DNA of 64,000 nucleotides. Origin: Pseudomonas hefeiensis (GTDB taxonomy: Bacteria; Pseudomonadota; Gammaproteobacteria; Pseudomonadales; Pseudomonadaceae). The DNA lies in NCBI RefSeq assembly GCF_030687835.1, contig NZ_CP117449.1, forward strand, positions 3,534,001 to 3,598,000, written 5' to 3'. The position numbers and the translations under genes are program-made. Below, one piece after another: positions 37,838-47,543 of the stretch. Every line of letters starts with the position of its first letter. Position 1 is the stretch's first letter. The notes below the pieces were generated by a model. The model did no database searches, was not told the origin of the DNA, and worked only from the letters and a program-made list of their open reading frames with translations.

Positions 37838-39025
37838 TTATGATTGAACCTCAGTCTGTCTATCGATCCGACTCGGCAGATCATCGGCGACCGTTCGATT
37901 GCGCCCGGTTCGCTTTGCCTGGTAAAGCAGCAGATCCACACGCTTGTAGAGCCCCTTCCAGGTTTCCTTGGGGCCCAGACTGCCGACACCGAAACTAGCG
38001 GTGACCGGCCCGACAGCGTCCAGCGTGACAGGCGTACCGTTCTCGATAGCCGCTCTCAAGCGCTCGGCGCATTCGTGGGCTTCCCGGGCATCGGTATCCG
38101 GCAGGAGCACAGCAAACTCTTCACCGCCGAGCCGACCGACGATGTCCCGTTTGCGCGCCGAGGTGCGCAGCAGGTGGCCAACTTCGCGCAAGACGTTATC
38201 GCCTACATCATGGCCATAGGTGTCGTTGATGCTCTTGAACTTGTCGATATCGCACAGGGCCAGGGACGTCGTTCCACACCGGTTCTTCATCAACATCGTC
38301 ACCCGGTCTTCAAAGCCGCGCCGGTTCAAGACGCCGGTCAACGGGTCGAAATCGCGCTCGCGTCGCAAGTCATCGATCACATCGGCAATGGCGGCGGCCA
38401 GAATCGCAAAAGCGAGCCCAACGCCGAGCACCGCCAGGGACAACTGCAGGGCCTGCCAGAACACCGAGTTGGCGAAAGCAACCCGGTCGACGGGCGCCGA
38501 AAGCCCGACGGTCAACAGTGTCCGCGGAAAGAAATGCAGCGCGAAGGCCAGCAACACCCAGAACAATGCCTTGTCGACGAGCCGGCCGCGCACCAGCGAT
38601 CTCAACTTGAGCGCCGCCACAAGCAGAATCGCGCCATAACCGAAGTTCTGGATGTAAATGCGCACGAGAAGGTTACGATCGATATAGAAGAACCAGGCCA
38701 GCGCCAGGGTAATGGCGCACACCACAACAACGTCCAGTCGCCAGCCGAGCCGTTGATGCGAGCGCAGCAAAACGCCTTCGGCCACCGCCAGGACCGCTGC
38801 GGTATACAGCGCGCCGGACACCACGGCATTGGGCCCGTGCCCAGGGGGCAGGCCGAAAATCTGCGATGTCGCGCCACACGCGAACAGAGCGCAGCCACCG
38901 GCCAGCAGCAGCAAATAATCGCGTTTTTTGTCGATAAACCACGCGCAGACGAACGCAACCCCAAAGACCGAGAGGATCCCGGGGACCATCAACATAAGTG
39001 TGATTCTGACGACTGATGGGTCCAT
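37838..39025 (-). CDS. Membrane diguanylate cyclase (GGDEF)
   Basis: A 395-aa protein. The N-terminal 200 residues form six to seven hydrophobic helices (for example IPGILSVFGVAFVCAWFID and LLLLAGGCALFACGA), a MASE-like membrane sensor. The C-terminal GGDEF domain begins at RERDFDPLTGVLNRRGFEDR and has the active GGEEF motif at 300-304, with the metal-binding D in LALCDIDKFKSINDTYGH. An RxxD inhibitory site upstream is not evident. No EAL domain is attached, so it should make c-di-GMP from GTP. The protein is transcribed alone, with no operon partner. Confidence 0.93.
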   Translation of the reverse strand: MDPSVVRITLMLMVPGILSVFGVAFVCAWFIDKKRDYLLLLAGGCALFACGATSQIFGLPPGHGPNAVVSGALYTAAVLAVAEGVLLRSHQRLGWRLDVVVVCAITLALAWFFYIDRNLLVRIYIQNFGYGAILLVAALKLRSLVRGRLVDKALFWVLLAFALHFFPRTLLTVGLSAPVDRVAFANSVFWQALQLSLAVLGVGLAFAILAAAIADVIDDLRRERDFDPLTGVLNRRGFEDRVTMLMKNRCGTTSLALCDIDKFKSINDTYGHDVGDNVLREVGHLLRTSARKRDIVGRLGGEEFAVLLPDTDAREAHECAERLRAAIENGTPVTLDAVGPVTASFGVGSLGPKETWKGLYKRVDLLLYQAKRTGRNRTVADDLPSRIDRQTEVQS

Positions 39026-39201
39026 CTGAAACTGGCTTCTCGCCGATCAAGGTCTGCAATGGCCCATGATGACAGAGCCGGGGACAGGAAACCTGCGAAG
39101 TTTGTCCGACCCACTGATGGCATAGCCTAAAGTGACAGCCTGCAAACACTTTTACTACACTGGCCCGCGTTGACTCTTTCCCACCCGAGACGTCCCATCC
39201 C

Positions 39202-39993
39202 ATGAAAAACATAACAAGCACGATGACGTTCTGTGGCCTGCTGGCCTTGTGCGGCAGCGCGTTGGCCGAGCCAGCCCCTTCGCATCTGGATCAGGTCCTG
39301 CAACGCGGCGAACTGAAAGTATGCACGACGGGCGACTACAAGCCCTACACCTACAAAGCCGAAACGGGCGAATACGAAGGCATCGACATCGACATGGCGC
39401 GCTCGCTTGCCGCCAGCCTGGGCGTCAAGGTGCAGTGGGTACAAACCACCTGGAAAACCCTCATGCCGGATATGGTCGCGGGCAAATGCGACATCGGCAT
39501 GGGCGGGATTTCCGTGACCCTGGAGCGCCAGAAGAAAGCCTACTTCAGCACCACCCTGGACGTGGATGGCAAGATCCCGCTGGTACGTTGCGAGGACCAG
39601 GCGCGCTACCAGACCATCGAGCAGCTCAACCAGCCTTCGGTGCGCCTGGTGGAACCGGCCGGTGGCACCAACGAAGCCTTCGTCCGGGCGTTCTTGCCCA
39701 AGGGACAACTCAAGTTCCACGACAACGTGACCATCTTCCAGGAGCTGCTGGACAAACGAGCCGACGTGATGATCACCGATGCGTCAGAAGCGCTCTATCA
39801 GCAGAAACTCAAGCCCGGTCTTTGCGCCGTCAACCCCAGTCGCTACTTGCAGTATGGCGAGAAGGCTTACCTGCTGCCACGCGATGACACCACCTGGAAA
39901 ATGTACGTCGACCAGTGGCTGCACCTGAGCAAAGCAAATGGCAGCTACCAGAAGGTCATCGGCCAATGGCTGGCGGTTCCCCAGCAACAGTGA
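39202..39993 (+). CDS. Periplasmic PheC-like protein (cyclohexadienyl/arogenate dehydratase type)
   Basis: A 263-aa exported protein with a signal peptide cleaved near residue 23 (CGSALA-EP). The mature part has the periplasmic-binding-protein fold: LKVCTTGDYKPYTYKAETG, then GIDIDMARSLAASLGVKVQWV and IGMGGISVTLERQKKAYFS. The last two blocks and AGGTNEAFVRAFLP with EKAYLLPRDD match PheC of P. aeruginosa, a solute-binding-protein-derived enzyme that turns prephenate or arogenate into phenylpyruvate or phenylalanine. An amino-acid binding protein is the alternative. No transporter genes flank it, which favours the enzyme. Confidence 0.75.
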   Translation: MKNITSTMTFCGLLALCGSALAEPAPSHLDQVLQRGELKVCTTGDYKPYTYKAETGEYEGIDIDMARSLAASLGVKVQWVQTTWKTLMPDMVAGKCDIGMGGISVTLERQKKAYFSTTLDVDGKIPLVRCEDQARYQTIEQLNQPSVRLVEPAGGTNEAFVRAFLPKGQLKFHDNVTIFQELLDKRADVMITDASEALYQQKLKPGLCAVNPSRYLQYGEKAYLLPRDDTTWKMYVDQWLHLSKANGSYQKVIGQWLAVPQQQ

Positions 39994-40089
39994 CAGCACC
40001 TGCGCCGCACACGACTCACTCACCCAGGGTTTGTGTGCGGCCCCTGGAACTGGCATGTTGGTCGCTCAATTGATCAGCCACGAGGTTCC

Positions 40090-41967
40090 ATGCAGATCGA
40101 GTTACTGGAAATCAGCGAACACCTGCATCGCTTTCCGCCTTTCGATGCCCTGCCCCAGCAAACCCTGGAGGCCATAGCGCAGCGCGTCGAGGTCAGCTAC
40201 TTCAAGGCCGGCAGCGATATTCTCGAAACGGGCGCCATCGTCCACGACCTGCACTATGTACGCAGTGGCGCGGTCGAGATCTACCGGCGTAACGGCCAGC
40301 TATACAACCGTCTGGTGGAAGGCGACATCTTCGGTCAGGCCAGCCTGTTGCGCAGCAACAAAGTGCGCTTTCCCGCACGAGCCCTTGAAGACAGCCTGAT
40401 CTACTTCATCCCGGCCGATGTGTTTGCCCAACTGTGCGAGCGGCATGACAGCTTCGCCGACTTTGTCGAGGCCGAAGGACACTCCAGGCTCAAGTCCGCC
40501 GTCGAGGCCCAGGGCCGCGCCAGCGAACTGATCCAACTGAAATCCCGCGCGCTGATTTCCCGGGACCTGGTCTGGGTCACCCCACAAACCAGCGTTCACG
40601 AAGCGGCACGGTTGATGTCCCAGGAAAGCGTTTCCTGCATCGTCGTCCTGGAACCAGCCGGACATCACCCGGAAAAAATGCTCGGCATCGTCACCGACCG
40701 CGACTTGCGCACCCGGGTAGTGGCCGCCAACCGCAGTGGCGATACCTGCATCGGTGAAGTGATGTCGACCGATCCGGTGGTCATCCAGGCGGATGACTCG
40801 TTGTTCGAAGCCATGTTGTGCATGCTTCGCAGCAACATCCACCACCTGCCGGTGATTCATAAGGGGCGCACGCTGGGGTTGATCAACCTGTCGGACATCA
40901 TCCGGCACGAGTCCCAGAGCAGTCTGTACCTGGTCAACAGTATCTCCAACCAGACGTCTGTCGACGGCTTGCGATCATTGTTGCGGGATCTGCGCGGCAC
41001 CTACATTCGCATGGTGCGCGACGGTGCGACAGCTCACATGATCGGCAGCGCCATCTCGGGTATTGGCCGCGCCTTCACCCAGCGGCTGCTCGAGTTGGCC
41101 GAACGGGAACTGGGGCCGCCGCCGGTTCCGTACTGCTTCATGGTGCTGGGATCGATGGCGCGGGACGAACAACTGCTGGTGACCGACCAGGACAACGCCC
41201 TGGTGCTGGATGATCGTTTCGACCCGGCCCTGCACGATGAATACTTCAAAAGCCTGGCCACTTTCGTCAGCGACGGCCTGGCAGAGTGCGGCTACAGCTA
41301 CTGCAAGGGCGGTATCATGGCCACCAACGCGCAATGGCGTCAGCCATTACGAGTATGGCGCGAGTATTTCAGCCAGTGGATCGAGAAGCCCAATGCCGCC
41401 ACCCTGCTCAACAGTTGCATCTTCTTTGACCTGGACGGGGTCTATGGCCAGCTGGAAATGGTGAACGAGCTCAAGGCGCTCTGCGCTGAAAAATCCAGGG
41501 CGACACCCGCCTTCCTGGCGGCGATGGCCCGTAATGCCTTGAACCGCACGCCCCCCTTGGGCTTCTTTCGCACCTTCGTGATGGAAACCGACGGCAAGCA
41601 AAAACAGATCATCAACCTCAAGGGCCGTGGTACGGCGCCGTTGACCGATCTGATCCGTATCCACGCCCTGGCCTGCGGGACCACGGCACAGAATTCCTTT
41701 GATCGTCTCGAAGCCATCAGCACCACACAGCTCGTGCAACCGCAGGCCATTGAGCATCTGCGCTACGCCTTGGAGTTCCTGTCGATGGTGCGCATCCGAC
41801 ACCAGGTAGAGGCCATCGAACAGGGCCAGAAACCGGATAACTACATCGAACCGGAACGCTTTTCCACCACTGAGCGGCACAACCTCAAGGAAGCGTTTCA
41901 GGTATTGAGTAATGCGCAGAAATTCCTGCGATTCCGCTACCCCGGTCACGCACGGCCATCACGATGA
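40090..41967 (+). CDS. cNMP/CBS/DUF294 nucleotidyltransferase-like protein
   Basis: A 625-aa protein; the ATG at 40090 (MQIELLEISEHLHRFPP) has GAGG upstream. Domains in order: cyclic-nucleotide-binding fold (about 1-130), two CBS repeats (about 160-285, DLVWVTPQTSVHEAARLM and CIGEVMSTDPVVIQADDS), DUF294 nucleotidyltransferase-like domain with GSMARDEQLLVTDQDNALVLDD starting at G354, and a C-terminal DUF294_C helical domain. The family resembles GlnD-like transferases, but the modified partner is unknown. It overlaps the exonuclease gene by 4 bp. The pair sits near ActP-type symporters in pseudomonads, suggesting a role in acetate metabolism; this is only suggestive. Confidence 0.88.
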   Translation: MQIELLEISEHLHRFPPFDALPQQTLEAIAQRVEVSYFKAGSDILETGAIVHDLHYVRSGAVEIYRRNGQLYNRLVEGDIFGQASLLRSNKVRFPARALEDSLIYFIPADVFAQLCERHDSFADFVEAEGHSRLKSAVEAQGRASELIQLKSRALISRDLVWVTPQTSVHEAARLMSQESVSCIVVLEPAGHHPEKMLGIVTDRDLRTRVVAANRSGDTCIGEVMSTDPVVIQADDSLFEAMLCMLRSNIHHLPVIHKGRTLGLINLSDIIRHESQSSLYLVNSISNQTSVDGLRSLLRDLRGTYIRMVRDGATAHMIGSAISGIGRAFTQRLLELAERELGPPPVPYCFMVLGSMARDEQLLVTDQDNALVLDDRFDPALHDEYFKSLATFVSDGLAECGYSYCKGGIMATNAQWRQPLRVWREYFSQWIEKPNAATLLNSCIFFDLDGVYGQLEMVNELKALCAEKSRATPAFLAAMARNALNRTPPLGFFRTFVMETDGKQKQIINLKGRGTAPLTDLIRIHALACGTTAQNSFDRLEAISTTQLVQPQAIEHLRYALEFLSMVRIRHQVEAIEQGQKPDNYIEPERFSTTERHNLKEAFQVLSNAQKFLRFRYPGHARPSR

Positions 41968-42674
41968 ACACGCCGAAGAGACAAGAAACGCTGGATTGGG
42001 CGGCACGCTTCAAACGTCTGGCAAAGCAAGCCCGGCACCCGCTTCTGCAACGGTTCTACCAACACGGGGTCGTCGACGCCACGACGGCGCTGGAACAGGT
42101 AGAACTACTGGCCATGGACCTTGAAACCACCGGGTTGAACGCGCACACCGACAGTATCGTCAGCATCGGCCTGCTGCCATTCACCCTTAAGCGCATACGC
42201 TGCGGCGAAGCCCTGTACTGGGTGATCAAGCCCTCGCAGCTCAGTCATGAGTCGGTGACGTTTCATCACATCACACACTCCGACATCCGTCATGCTCCCC
42301 GATTGCCGGACGTCATGGAGAAAGTGCTGGAAGCCATGGAGGGGAAAGTCATGGTGGTGCATTACCGGGCCATCGAACGCAACTTCCTGGATCAGGCGTT
42401 ACGCAACCACCTTGGGGAGGGCCTGCATTTTCCGGTGATTGACACGATGCAGCTGGAAGCGCGACAGGTGCGCGGTCAGCGCCGTTGGCTGGACCGACTG
42501 TTACGCCGTCCGCCCGAGTCCATCCGGCTGGCGGACAGTCGCTTGCGCTACAACCTGCCGCCCTATCACGCCCATCATGCCTTGACCGATGCCCTGGCGA
42601 CGGCCGAGCTGTTGCAAGCGCAAATTGCCACTCACTACAGCCCGTCCATCCCCATCGGCCAACTGTGGGATTAA
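41964..42674 (+). CDS. DEDDh 3'-5' exonuclease (DnaQ-like)
   Basis: A 236-aa exonuclease of the DnaQ superfamily. Exo I is MDLETTGLNAHTDSIVSIG with D52 and E54; Exo II lies in VMVVHYRAIERNFLD; Exo III is HHALTDALATAELL with H204 and D209, so the DEDDh set is complete. It would hydrolyse DNA or RNA from 3' ends using two metal ions. The first 48 residues form a basic helical extension (FKRLAKQARHPLLQRFYQHG) not found in DnaQ itself. Overlaps the DUF294 gene by ATGA, so the two are co-translated. It is not the replicative proofreading subunit. Confidence 0.88.
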   Translation: MNTPKRQETLDWAARFKRLAKQARHPLLQRFYQHGVVDATTALEQVELLAMDLETTGLNAHTDSIVSIGLLPFTLKRIRCGEALYWVIKPSQLSHESVTFHHITHSDIRHAPRLPDVMEKVLEAMEGKVMVVHYRAIERNFLDQALRNHLGEGLHFPVIDTMQLEARQVRGQRRWLDRLLRRPPESIRLADSRLRYNLPPYHAHHALTDALATAELLQAQIATHYSPSIPIGQLWD

Positions 42675-42692
42675 AGCTGTGGGATCAAAAGG

Positions 42693-44363
42693 TCAGGCGC
42701 GCGGCTCCGACATCAATCCCTTGACCAGGGAAATACAGCCCAGCAGCAGGACAATGGCAAACGGTAGACCGGTGGAAACCGCCATCGCTTGCAACGCAAT
42801 CAAACCGCCGCCCAACAACAGCGCAATAGCGATCACGCCTTCAATGATGGCCCAGAACACCCGCTGTGGCACGGGCGCATCGACCTTGCCACCCGCTGTG
42901 ATGGTATCGATGACCAGCGAGCCGGAATCCGAAGAGGTGATGAAAAACACGATCACCAGCACGATACCGAGCAGTGACGTGATCTCCTTGAGCGGGAGTC
43001 CTTCGAGCATCGCAAACAGCTTGAGCTCCAACACCGCATCCTTGACCCCGCTCAGCCCCTGGAGGGTGGCCTGGTCGATGGCGGTCCCGCCAAAGGTGGT
43101 CATCCACAATACCGACACCAGCGAAGGCACCAGCAGCACCGAGATCAGGAACTCACGAACGGTACGGCCGCGACTGACGCGGGCAATGAACATCCCCACA
43201 AACGGCGACCAGCTAATCCACCAGGCCCAGTAGAACGCCGTCCAGCCTTGGGTGAATTCAGTGTCCGTGCGACCGAAGGGGTTGGACAATGCCGGCAGAT
43301 ACTCGGCGTAGGTCACCAGGTTCTTGAAGAAGCCGGTGAGGATCGCCACGGTTGGCCCCACCACGATAATGAACAAAAGCAACAACAGGGCCAGGCCCAT
43401 GTTGATTTCGGACAGCAGCTTGACGCCCTTCTCCAGCCCGGCGAGCACCGAGCACAGGGCAATCAGGGTGATGCCGATGATCAGCACGACTTTGCTCACG
43501 CTGGTCGACTGAATGCCAAACAGGTGTTCAATCCCCGCAGCGGCCTGCTCGGCACCGATGCCCAGCGAAGTCGCGAGCCCGAACAGCGTGGCGAATACCG
43601 CCAGGATGTCGATGATGTGGCCAGGCCATCCCCAGACGCGCTCACCCAGCAGCGGGTAAAAGATCGAGCGTATCGAAAGCGGCAAGCCTTTGTTGAAGGA
43701 AAACAGGGCCAGGGACAACGCGACGATGGCGTAGATGGCCCAAGGGTGCAGACCCCAGTGGAAAATGGTCGCGGCCATGGCCAGGTCTGCGGAGGCTTTC
43801 ACATCGCCCGCCGCACCGCCCAGAGGCGCCCAGTCGGTACGTGCGCCGCTGGCGTCGAGCGTGACACCGCCCATAGCGGCAGAGTAATGGGACATGGGTT
43901 CTGCCACGCCGTAGAACATCAGGCCGATGCCCATCCCGGCGGCAAACAACATGGAGAACCAGCCCACATAGGTGTGGTCCGGCGTGGCATCGCGGCCGCC
44001 CAATCGAACCTTGCCCAAGGGCGAGACGATCAGCGCCAGACACAGTACGACGAAGATATTGGCCACGCTCATGAAGAACCAGGCCAGATGCTTGGTCAAC
44101 CAACTGCGCATGGCGCTGAAAAGCGGTTCGACTTCATTCTGCAGTGCAAGCGTCACGATGACGAACAGCAGAATAGTCGCCGCGGAGATGATGAAAACTT
44201 TGCCGTGGATATCCAGAGAGAAAGAAAACTGACCTCGGATATTGTCTTGCCCGATCACGTAGTCGGTGTCGATGAGATTGGCTTTGCCGCTGGGGGCTGG
44301 TATCCCCTCTGTGCCGGTTGACTGGGGTTGTCCTGATAGATCGTCTACAGGGTTTTTTCCCAC
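42693..44363 (-). CDS. BCCT-family betaine/choline transporter
   Basis: A 556-aa membrane transporter with 12 helices. The GTG start at 44363 is preceded by an excellent AAGGAGG. The BCCT signature is WTAFYWAWWISWSPFVGMFIARVSRGRTVREF (in two parts around 350-385), with the Gly-rich TM3 block GWFSMLFAAGMGIGLMFYGVAEP. Uptake of glycine betaine, choline or carnitine with Na+ or H+ is known for the family; the N-terminal 50 residues are hydrophilic. The short C-terminal tail lacks the long osmosensory extension of BetP, so stress activation is not expected. The gene converges with the exonuclease gene, 18 bp apart. Confidence 0.9.
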   Translation of the reverse strand: MGKNPVDDLSGQPQSTGTEGIPAPSGKANLIDTDYVIGQDNIRGQFSFSLDIHGKVFIISAATILLFVIVTLALQNEVEPLFSAMRSWLTKHLAWFFMSVANIFVVLCLALIVSPLGKVRLGGRDATPDHTYVGWFSMLFAAGMGIGLMFYGVAEPMSHYSAAMGGVTLDASGARTDWAPLGGAAGDVKASADLAMAATIFHWGLHPWAIYAIVALSLALFSFNKGLPLSIRSIFYPLLGERVWGWPGHIIDILAVFATLFGLATSLGIGAEQAAAGIEHLFGIQSTSVSKVVLIIGITLIALCSVLAGLEKGVKLLSEINMGLALLLLLFIIVVGPTVAILTGFFKNLVTYAEYLPALSNPFGRTDTEFTQGWTAFYWAWWISWSPFVGMFIARVSRGRTVREFLISVLLVPSLVSVLWMTTFGGTAIDQATLQGLSGVKDAVLELKLFAMLEGLPLKEITSLLGIVLVIVFFITSSDSGSLVIDTITAGGKVDAPVPQRVFWAIIEGVIAIALLLGGGLIALQAMAVSTGLPFAIVLLLGCISLVKGLMSEPRA

Positions 44364-44580
44364 GAGAACCTCCTTTTATTATCCGCACGCTTGGGCGCGC
44401 AATGGTCTGATAAGCCCCGCTGTTCCTATGGTAAAAACGAGATGTGTGCGCATGTATCTTACAAGCTTATGAGCTTGTCTGGGACATTGTGGCCGTTCAA
44501 GCGTTCCCCTGCTGGGAAAATGGCCCCTGCGCCGGCCCTCGGCGGCGGCTTCACGACAGGAAAAACCTGAATCGCAAACG

Positions 44581-44612
44581 AAAAAAAGGCACCGGGATTG
44601 CCCCAGCGCCCT
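44581..44612 (-). terminator. Terminator of the TRAP operon
   Basis: Minus-strand stem GGCGCTGGG/CCCGGTGCC (with two G-T pairs) followed by seven T. It lies about 33 bp after the dctP-type stop. Confidence 0.88.
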
Positions 44613-44644
44613 TTGTTCAACCTCTATGGATCACCCGATTCAGC

Positions 44645-45664
44645 TCACTGTGCGGCGCGCACCTTGGCAATTTCGTCGTACATCATCTTCACCAGATTGG
44701 CATCCAGGGACTTGGCGAATTTGTCGATCACCGGTTGCACACGCTCGCGGAAGCGATCTTTCTCGGCCGGGGTGATTTCGTTGACGGTCATCGCGCCGGC
44801 CAGCGTTGCTTTGGCCTTGTCCATGCTCGCGGCGGTGACGTCGCGCTGGAACTTCTGCGCCTCGGCGGCGGCCTGGCGGATCAGGTTTTTTTCATCGTCA
44901 TTCAGACGGTTCCAGGTTTTCTGGCTGATGATCAGCGACTGGGGATTGAAGATGTGGCCGGTCACCGACAGGTACTTCTGCACCTCGAAGAACTTGTTGC
45001 CTTCAATCACCGTGTAGGGGTTCTCCTGGCCGTCGATCGTGTGCTGCTCAAGGCCGGTGTAGACCTCGGGGAACGCCATCGGCACCGGATTGGCGCCGAG
45101 GGCGGAAAAGGTTTCCAGGTAGATGGGCGACTGGATCACGCGAATCTTCAAACCTTGCATGTCTTCAAGCTTGGTCACTGGATGCTTGCTGTTGGTCAGG
45201 TTGCGAAAACCCAGGTCCCAATAGCCCAGGCCAACCAGCCCTTTGCTATCCAGTTGCGCCGCCAGTTTCTGGCCGACCGGACCGTCGATCACTGCGTGAG
45301 CTTCTTCGGCGTTGTTGAACAGGAAGGGAAAATCGAGCATCGCGAAATCCGCTGCCTGGGCGGCCAGGATGCCGGAGTTGAGCACGGTGATGTCCAGCGT
45401 GCCGCCCTGCAAGGCCGAGACCGTCTGCACGTCACCACCCAACGTTCCACCGGGGAACAGACGGACCTTGATCTTGCCGCCGCTCTTCTCGCTCAGCAGG
45501 TCGGCGAACTTCTGTGCGCCCTGCCCTTGTGGGTGCTCCTTGACGTTCTGGAACGCGAATCGCAGGGTACGCTCGCGGATCTCGTCCGCGTGGCTGACCA
45601 CGCTGCCCAGCAGCAGCCCCGTTGCACATGCCCCGGCCAACAGGGTTTTCATCAGTTGTCCCAT
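44645..45664 (-). CDS. TRAP transporter solute-binding protein (DctP family)
   Basis: A 339-aa periplasmic receptor. The signal peptide is MGQLMKTLLAGACATGLLLG with cleavage after about residue 26 (VVSHA). The DctP fold is shown by RFAFQNVKEHPQGQGAQKFADLLSEK in parts, LFPGGTLGGDVQTVSAL, and the conserved IRVIQSPIYLETFSALGANPVPMAFPEVYTGLEQ segment, whose Arg binds the substrate carboxylate. It is the third gene after the two permease genes. Ligands of this family are organic acids such as C4-dicarboxylates, sugar acids or sialic acid. The nearby wecB makes a ManNAc sugar, but that link is weak. Confidence 0.92.
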   Translation of the reverse strand: MGQLMKTLLAGACATGLLLGSVVSHADEIRERTLRFAFQNVKEHPQGQGAQKFADLLSEKSGGKIKVRLFPGGTLGGDVQTVSALQGGTLDITVLNSGILAAQAADFAMLDFPFLFNNAEEAHAVIDGPVGQKLAAQLDSKGLVGLGYWDLGFRNLTNSKHPVTKLEDMQGLKIRVIQSPIYLETFSALGANPVPMAFPEVYTGLEQHTIDGQENPYTVIEGNKFFEVQKYLSVTGHIFNPQSLIISQKTWNRLNDDEKNLIRQAAAEAQKFQRDVTAASMDKAKATLAGAMTVNEITPAEKDRFRERVQPVIDKFAKSLDANLVKMMYDEIAKVRAAQ

Positions 45665-45720
45665 GTCACTCTCCGATCATTATTGTTTTAGAAGTCGAGC
45701 TACTACCGCTTGCACCGGCG

Positions 45721-47001
45721 TCAACCGGTGAAGAATTTCAAAGGCCCCAGGACCAGTTGCGGGAACAGGACCAGAAGGAACAGCACCACCAGTTGCGCGA
45801 GCAGGAACGGCCACACGCCACGAACGATCTCTTCGATATTGAGTTTCGAAACCCCGCTCACCACATTGAGCACCGTGCCCACCGGTGGGGTAATCAGTCC
45901 GATGGCGGTGTTGATCAGAAACAGCACGCCGAAATAAACCGGGTCGATACCTGCCTGGGTCACCGCTGGCATCAGCACCGGGGTGAGGATGAGGATGGTG
46001 GGCGTCATGTCCATGACCGTACCGACCATGATGATCAACAGCATGATCACCACTAACAGCAGGGTCGGGCTGTCCATGAACGGTTCGAGCACCGCCGCCA
46101 ACTGGCCCGGCAAGTCGGCAATGGTCACCAGCCAGGAAGACACCATGGCCGCCGCCACCAGGAGCATCACCACCGAGGTGGTCTTGGCCGAGGACAGGAT
46201 CACGTCGTACAACTGGCTGACTTTCATTTCCCGGTAGATGACCAGGGACACAAACAGCGAATAGACCGCCGCGACCACCGCCGCTTCCGTCGGGGTGAAA
46301 ATGCCGAACTTGAGACCCAGGATGATGATCAGCGGCAGGCCCATGGCCCAACTGCCCTCGACCAGGGCCCGCATCACTTCGGCCCGCGAGCGCTTGGGCG
46401 GTGTCTGCACATGCTCGCTGCGGGAGATGAACCACCAGGCAATGGCCAGGGCGGCACCGAGCATCAGCCCCGGCACGATCCCGGCCAAAAACAGCTTGGA
46501 AATCGATACCCCGGATGCCACGCCAAACACAATGAAGCCAATGCTCGGTGGAATGACCGGGGCAATGATGCCTCCAGCGGCAATCAACCCGGCCGAACGC
46601 GCCCGGTTGTGCCCCGCCAGCACCATCATCGGCACCAGCAAGGCCGCCAACGCCGCCGCATCAGCCACCGCCGAACCCGAGAGCGAAGCCAACAGGCAGG
46701 ACGCGATGATCGCCACGTAACCCAGGCCGCCACGCTTGTGCCCCACCAACGCCATGGCAATGTTGACGATGCGTTTGGACAGGCCGCCGGAGTTCATCAC
46801 TTCGCCGGCCAGCATGAAGAACGGCACAGCCATCAGCGGAAAGCTGTCGGCGCCGTTAAGCAGGTTCTGGGCGATGATTTGTGCGTCAAACAGATCCAGG
46901 TAAAACATCAACGCCACGCTGACTACCAGCAAGGCAAAGGCAATGGGAATGCCCAGCGCCATGCTGCCTATCAATGACCCGAGGAAAATAACCAGTGTCA
47001 T
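45721..47001 (-). CDS. TRAP transporter large permease (DctM family)
   Basis: A 426-aa integral membrane protein with about 12 helices. The family signature appears as PLMAVPFFMLAGEVMNSGGLSKRIV, and GGIIAPVIPPSIGFIVFG gives the ion-coupling PPS loop, repeated in the second half as NTAIGLITPPVGTVLNVV. It drives uptake using a sodium gradient together with the DctQ small subunit and the DctP receptor. Its start overlaps the dctQ stop (ATGA). The substrate is set by DctP. Confidence 0.93.
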   Translation of the reverse strand: MTLVIFLGSLIGSMALGIPIAFALLVVSVALMFYLDLFDAQIIAQNLLNGADSFPLMAVPFFMLAGEVMNSGGLSKRIVNIAMALVGHKRGGLGYVAIIASCLLASLSGSAVADAAALAALLVPMMVLAGHNRARSAGLIAAGGIIAPVIPPSIGFIVFGVASGVSISKLFLAGIVPGLMLGAALAIAWWFISRSEHVQTPPKRSRAEVMRALVEGSWAMGLPLIIILGLKFGIFTPTEAAVVAAVYSLFVSLVIYREMKVSQLYDVILSSAKTTSVVMLLVAAAMVSSWLVTIADLPGQLAAVLEPFMDSPTLLLVVIMLLIIMVGTVMDMTPTILILTPVLMPAVTQAGIDPVYFGVLFLINTAIGLITPPVGTVLNVVSGVSKLNIEEIVRGVWPFLLAQLVVLFLLVLFPQLVLGPLKFFTG

Positions 47002-47543
47002 GGGCGGGTACTCTTGATGGGGTTATGTGCATTCACCTCGGCGTCGCTGTCCTTGACCATGACCATTTCGTCATCCCTGAGCTTGCCGAACAGCGCCAGG
47101 TAGAGCTCATAGACCAGGATGGCAGCGGCGCTGGCGCCGAACACCAGGCCGGCGGCGTAGAACAGTGCCATCGACAAACCCGAGGCCGGCGCGACCACAT
47201 CCAGGTTGATCACCGCCTGCTGCCAACTGCCGCTGAAGATCAACCAGCAGATGTACAACATCATCAGGTGCCCGATCACCAGGCAGACGCGCTTGCCTGC
47301 CGGTGGCAGGCGTTTGACCAGACTGTCGAGCCCCAGATGGGCACGGTCCTTGAGCGCCACCAGGGCGCCGAGAAAAATCATCCAGACGAAGAACCAACGC
47401 GACAGCTCCTCCGAGACGCTGATACCTGAGTTGAAGGCATACCGCAGCACCACATTGCCGAACACCAGCACGATCATTGCGACCATGCACAGCACAATCA
47501 GCAGTTTGAGCAGTTTGAAATACAGATCGACGACCTTTGTCAT
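46998..47543 (-). CDS. TRAP transporter small permease (DctQ family)
   Basis: A 181-aa protein with four membrane helices. The ATG at 47543 (MTKVVDLYFKLLKLLIVLCM) is chosen because the frame upstream adds residues without family support. Signature blocks are NVVLRYAFNSGISVSEELSRWFFVWMIFLGALVALKDRAHLGLD in parts. It is the first gene of the Q-M-P operon. An inverted repeat 234-247 bp upstream (47777-47790) is a candidate operator. The C-terminal tail is hydrophilic. Confidence 0.9.
   Translation of the reverse strand: MTKVVDLYFKLLKLLIVLCMVAMIVLVFGNVVLRYAFNSGISVSEELSRWFFVWMIFLGALVALKDRAHLGLDSLVKRLPPAGKRVCLVIGHLMMLYICWLIFSGSWQQAVINLDVVAPASGLSMALFYAAGLVFGASAAAILVYELYLALFGKLRDDEMVMVKDSDAEVNAHNPIKSTRP

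Noticed and set aside
42640..42692. Repeated AAxCTGTGGGAT near the exonuclease stop as a terminator
   Set aside because: It is a short direct repeat without an inverted arm or T-run.
44645..47543. TRAP operon as a sialic-acid uptake system linked to wecB
   Set aside because: No sialate or ManNAc catabolic genes are present and the direction and promoters differ; proximity alone is not enough.
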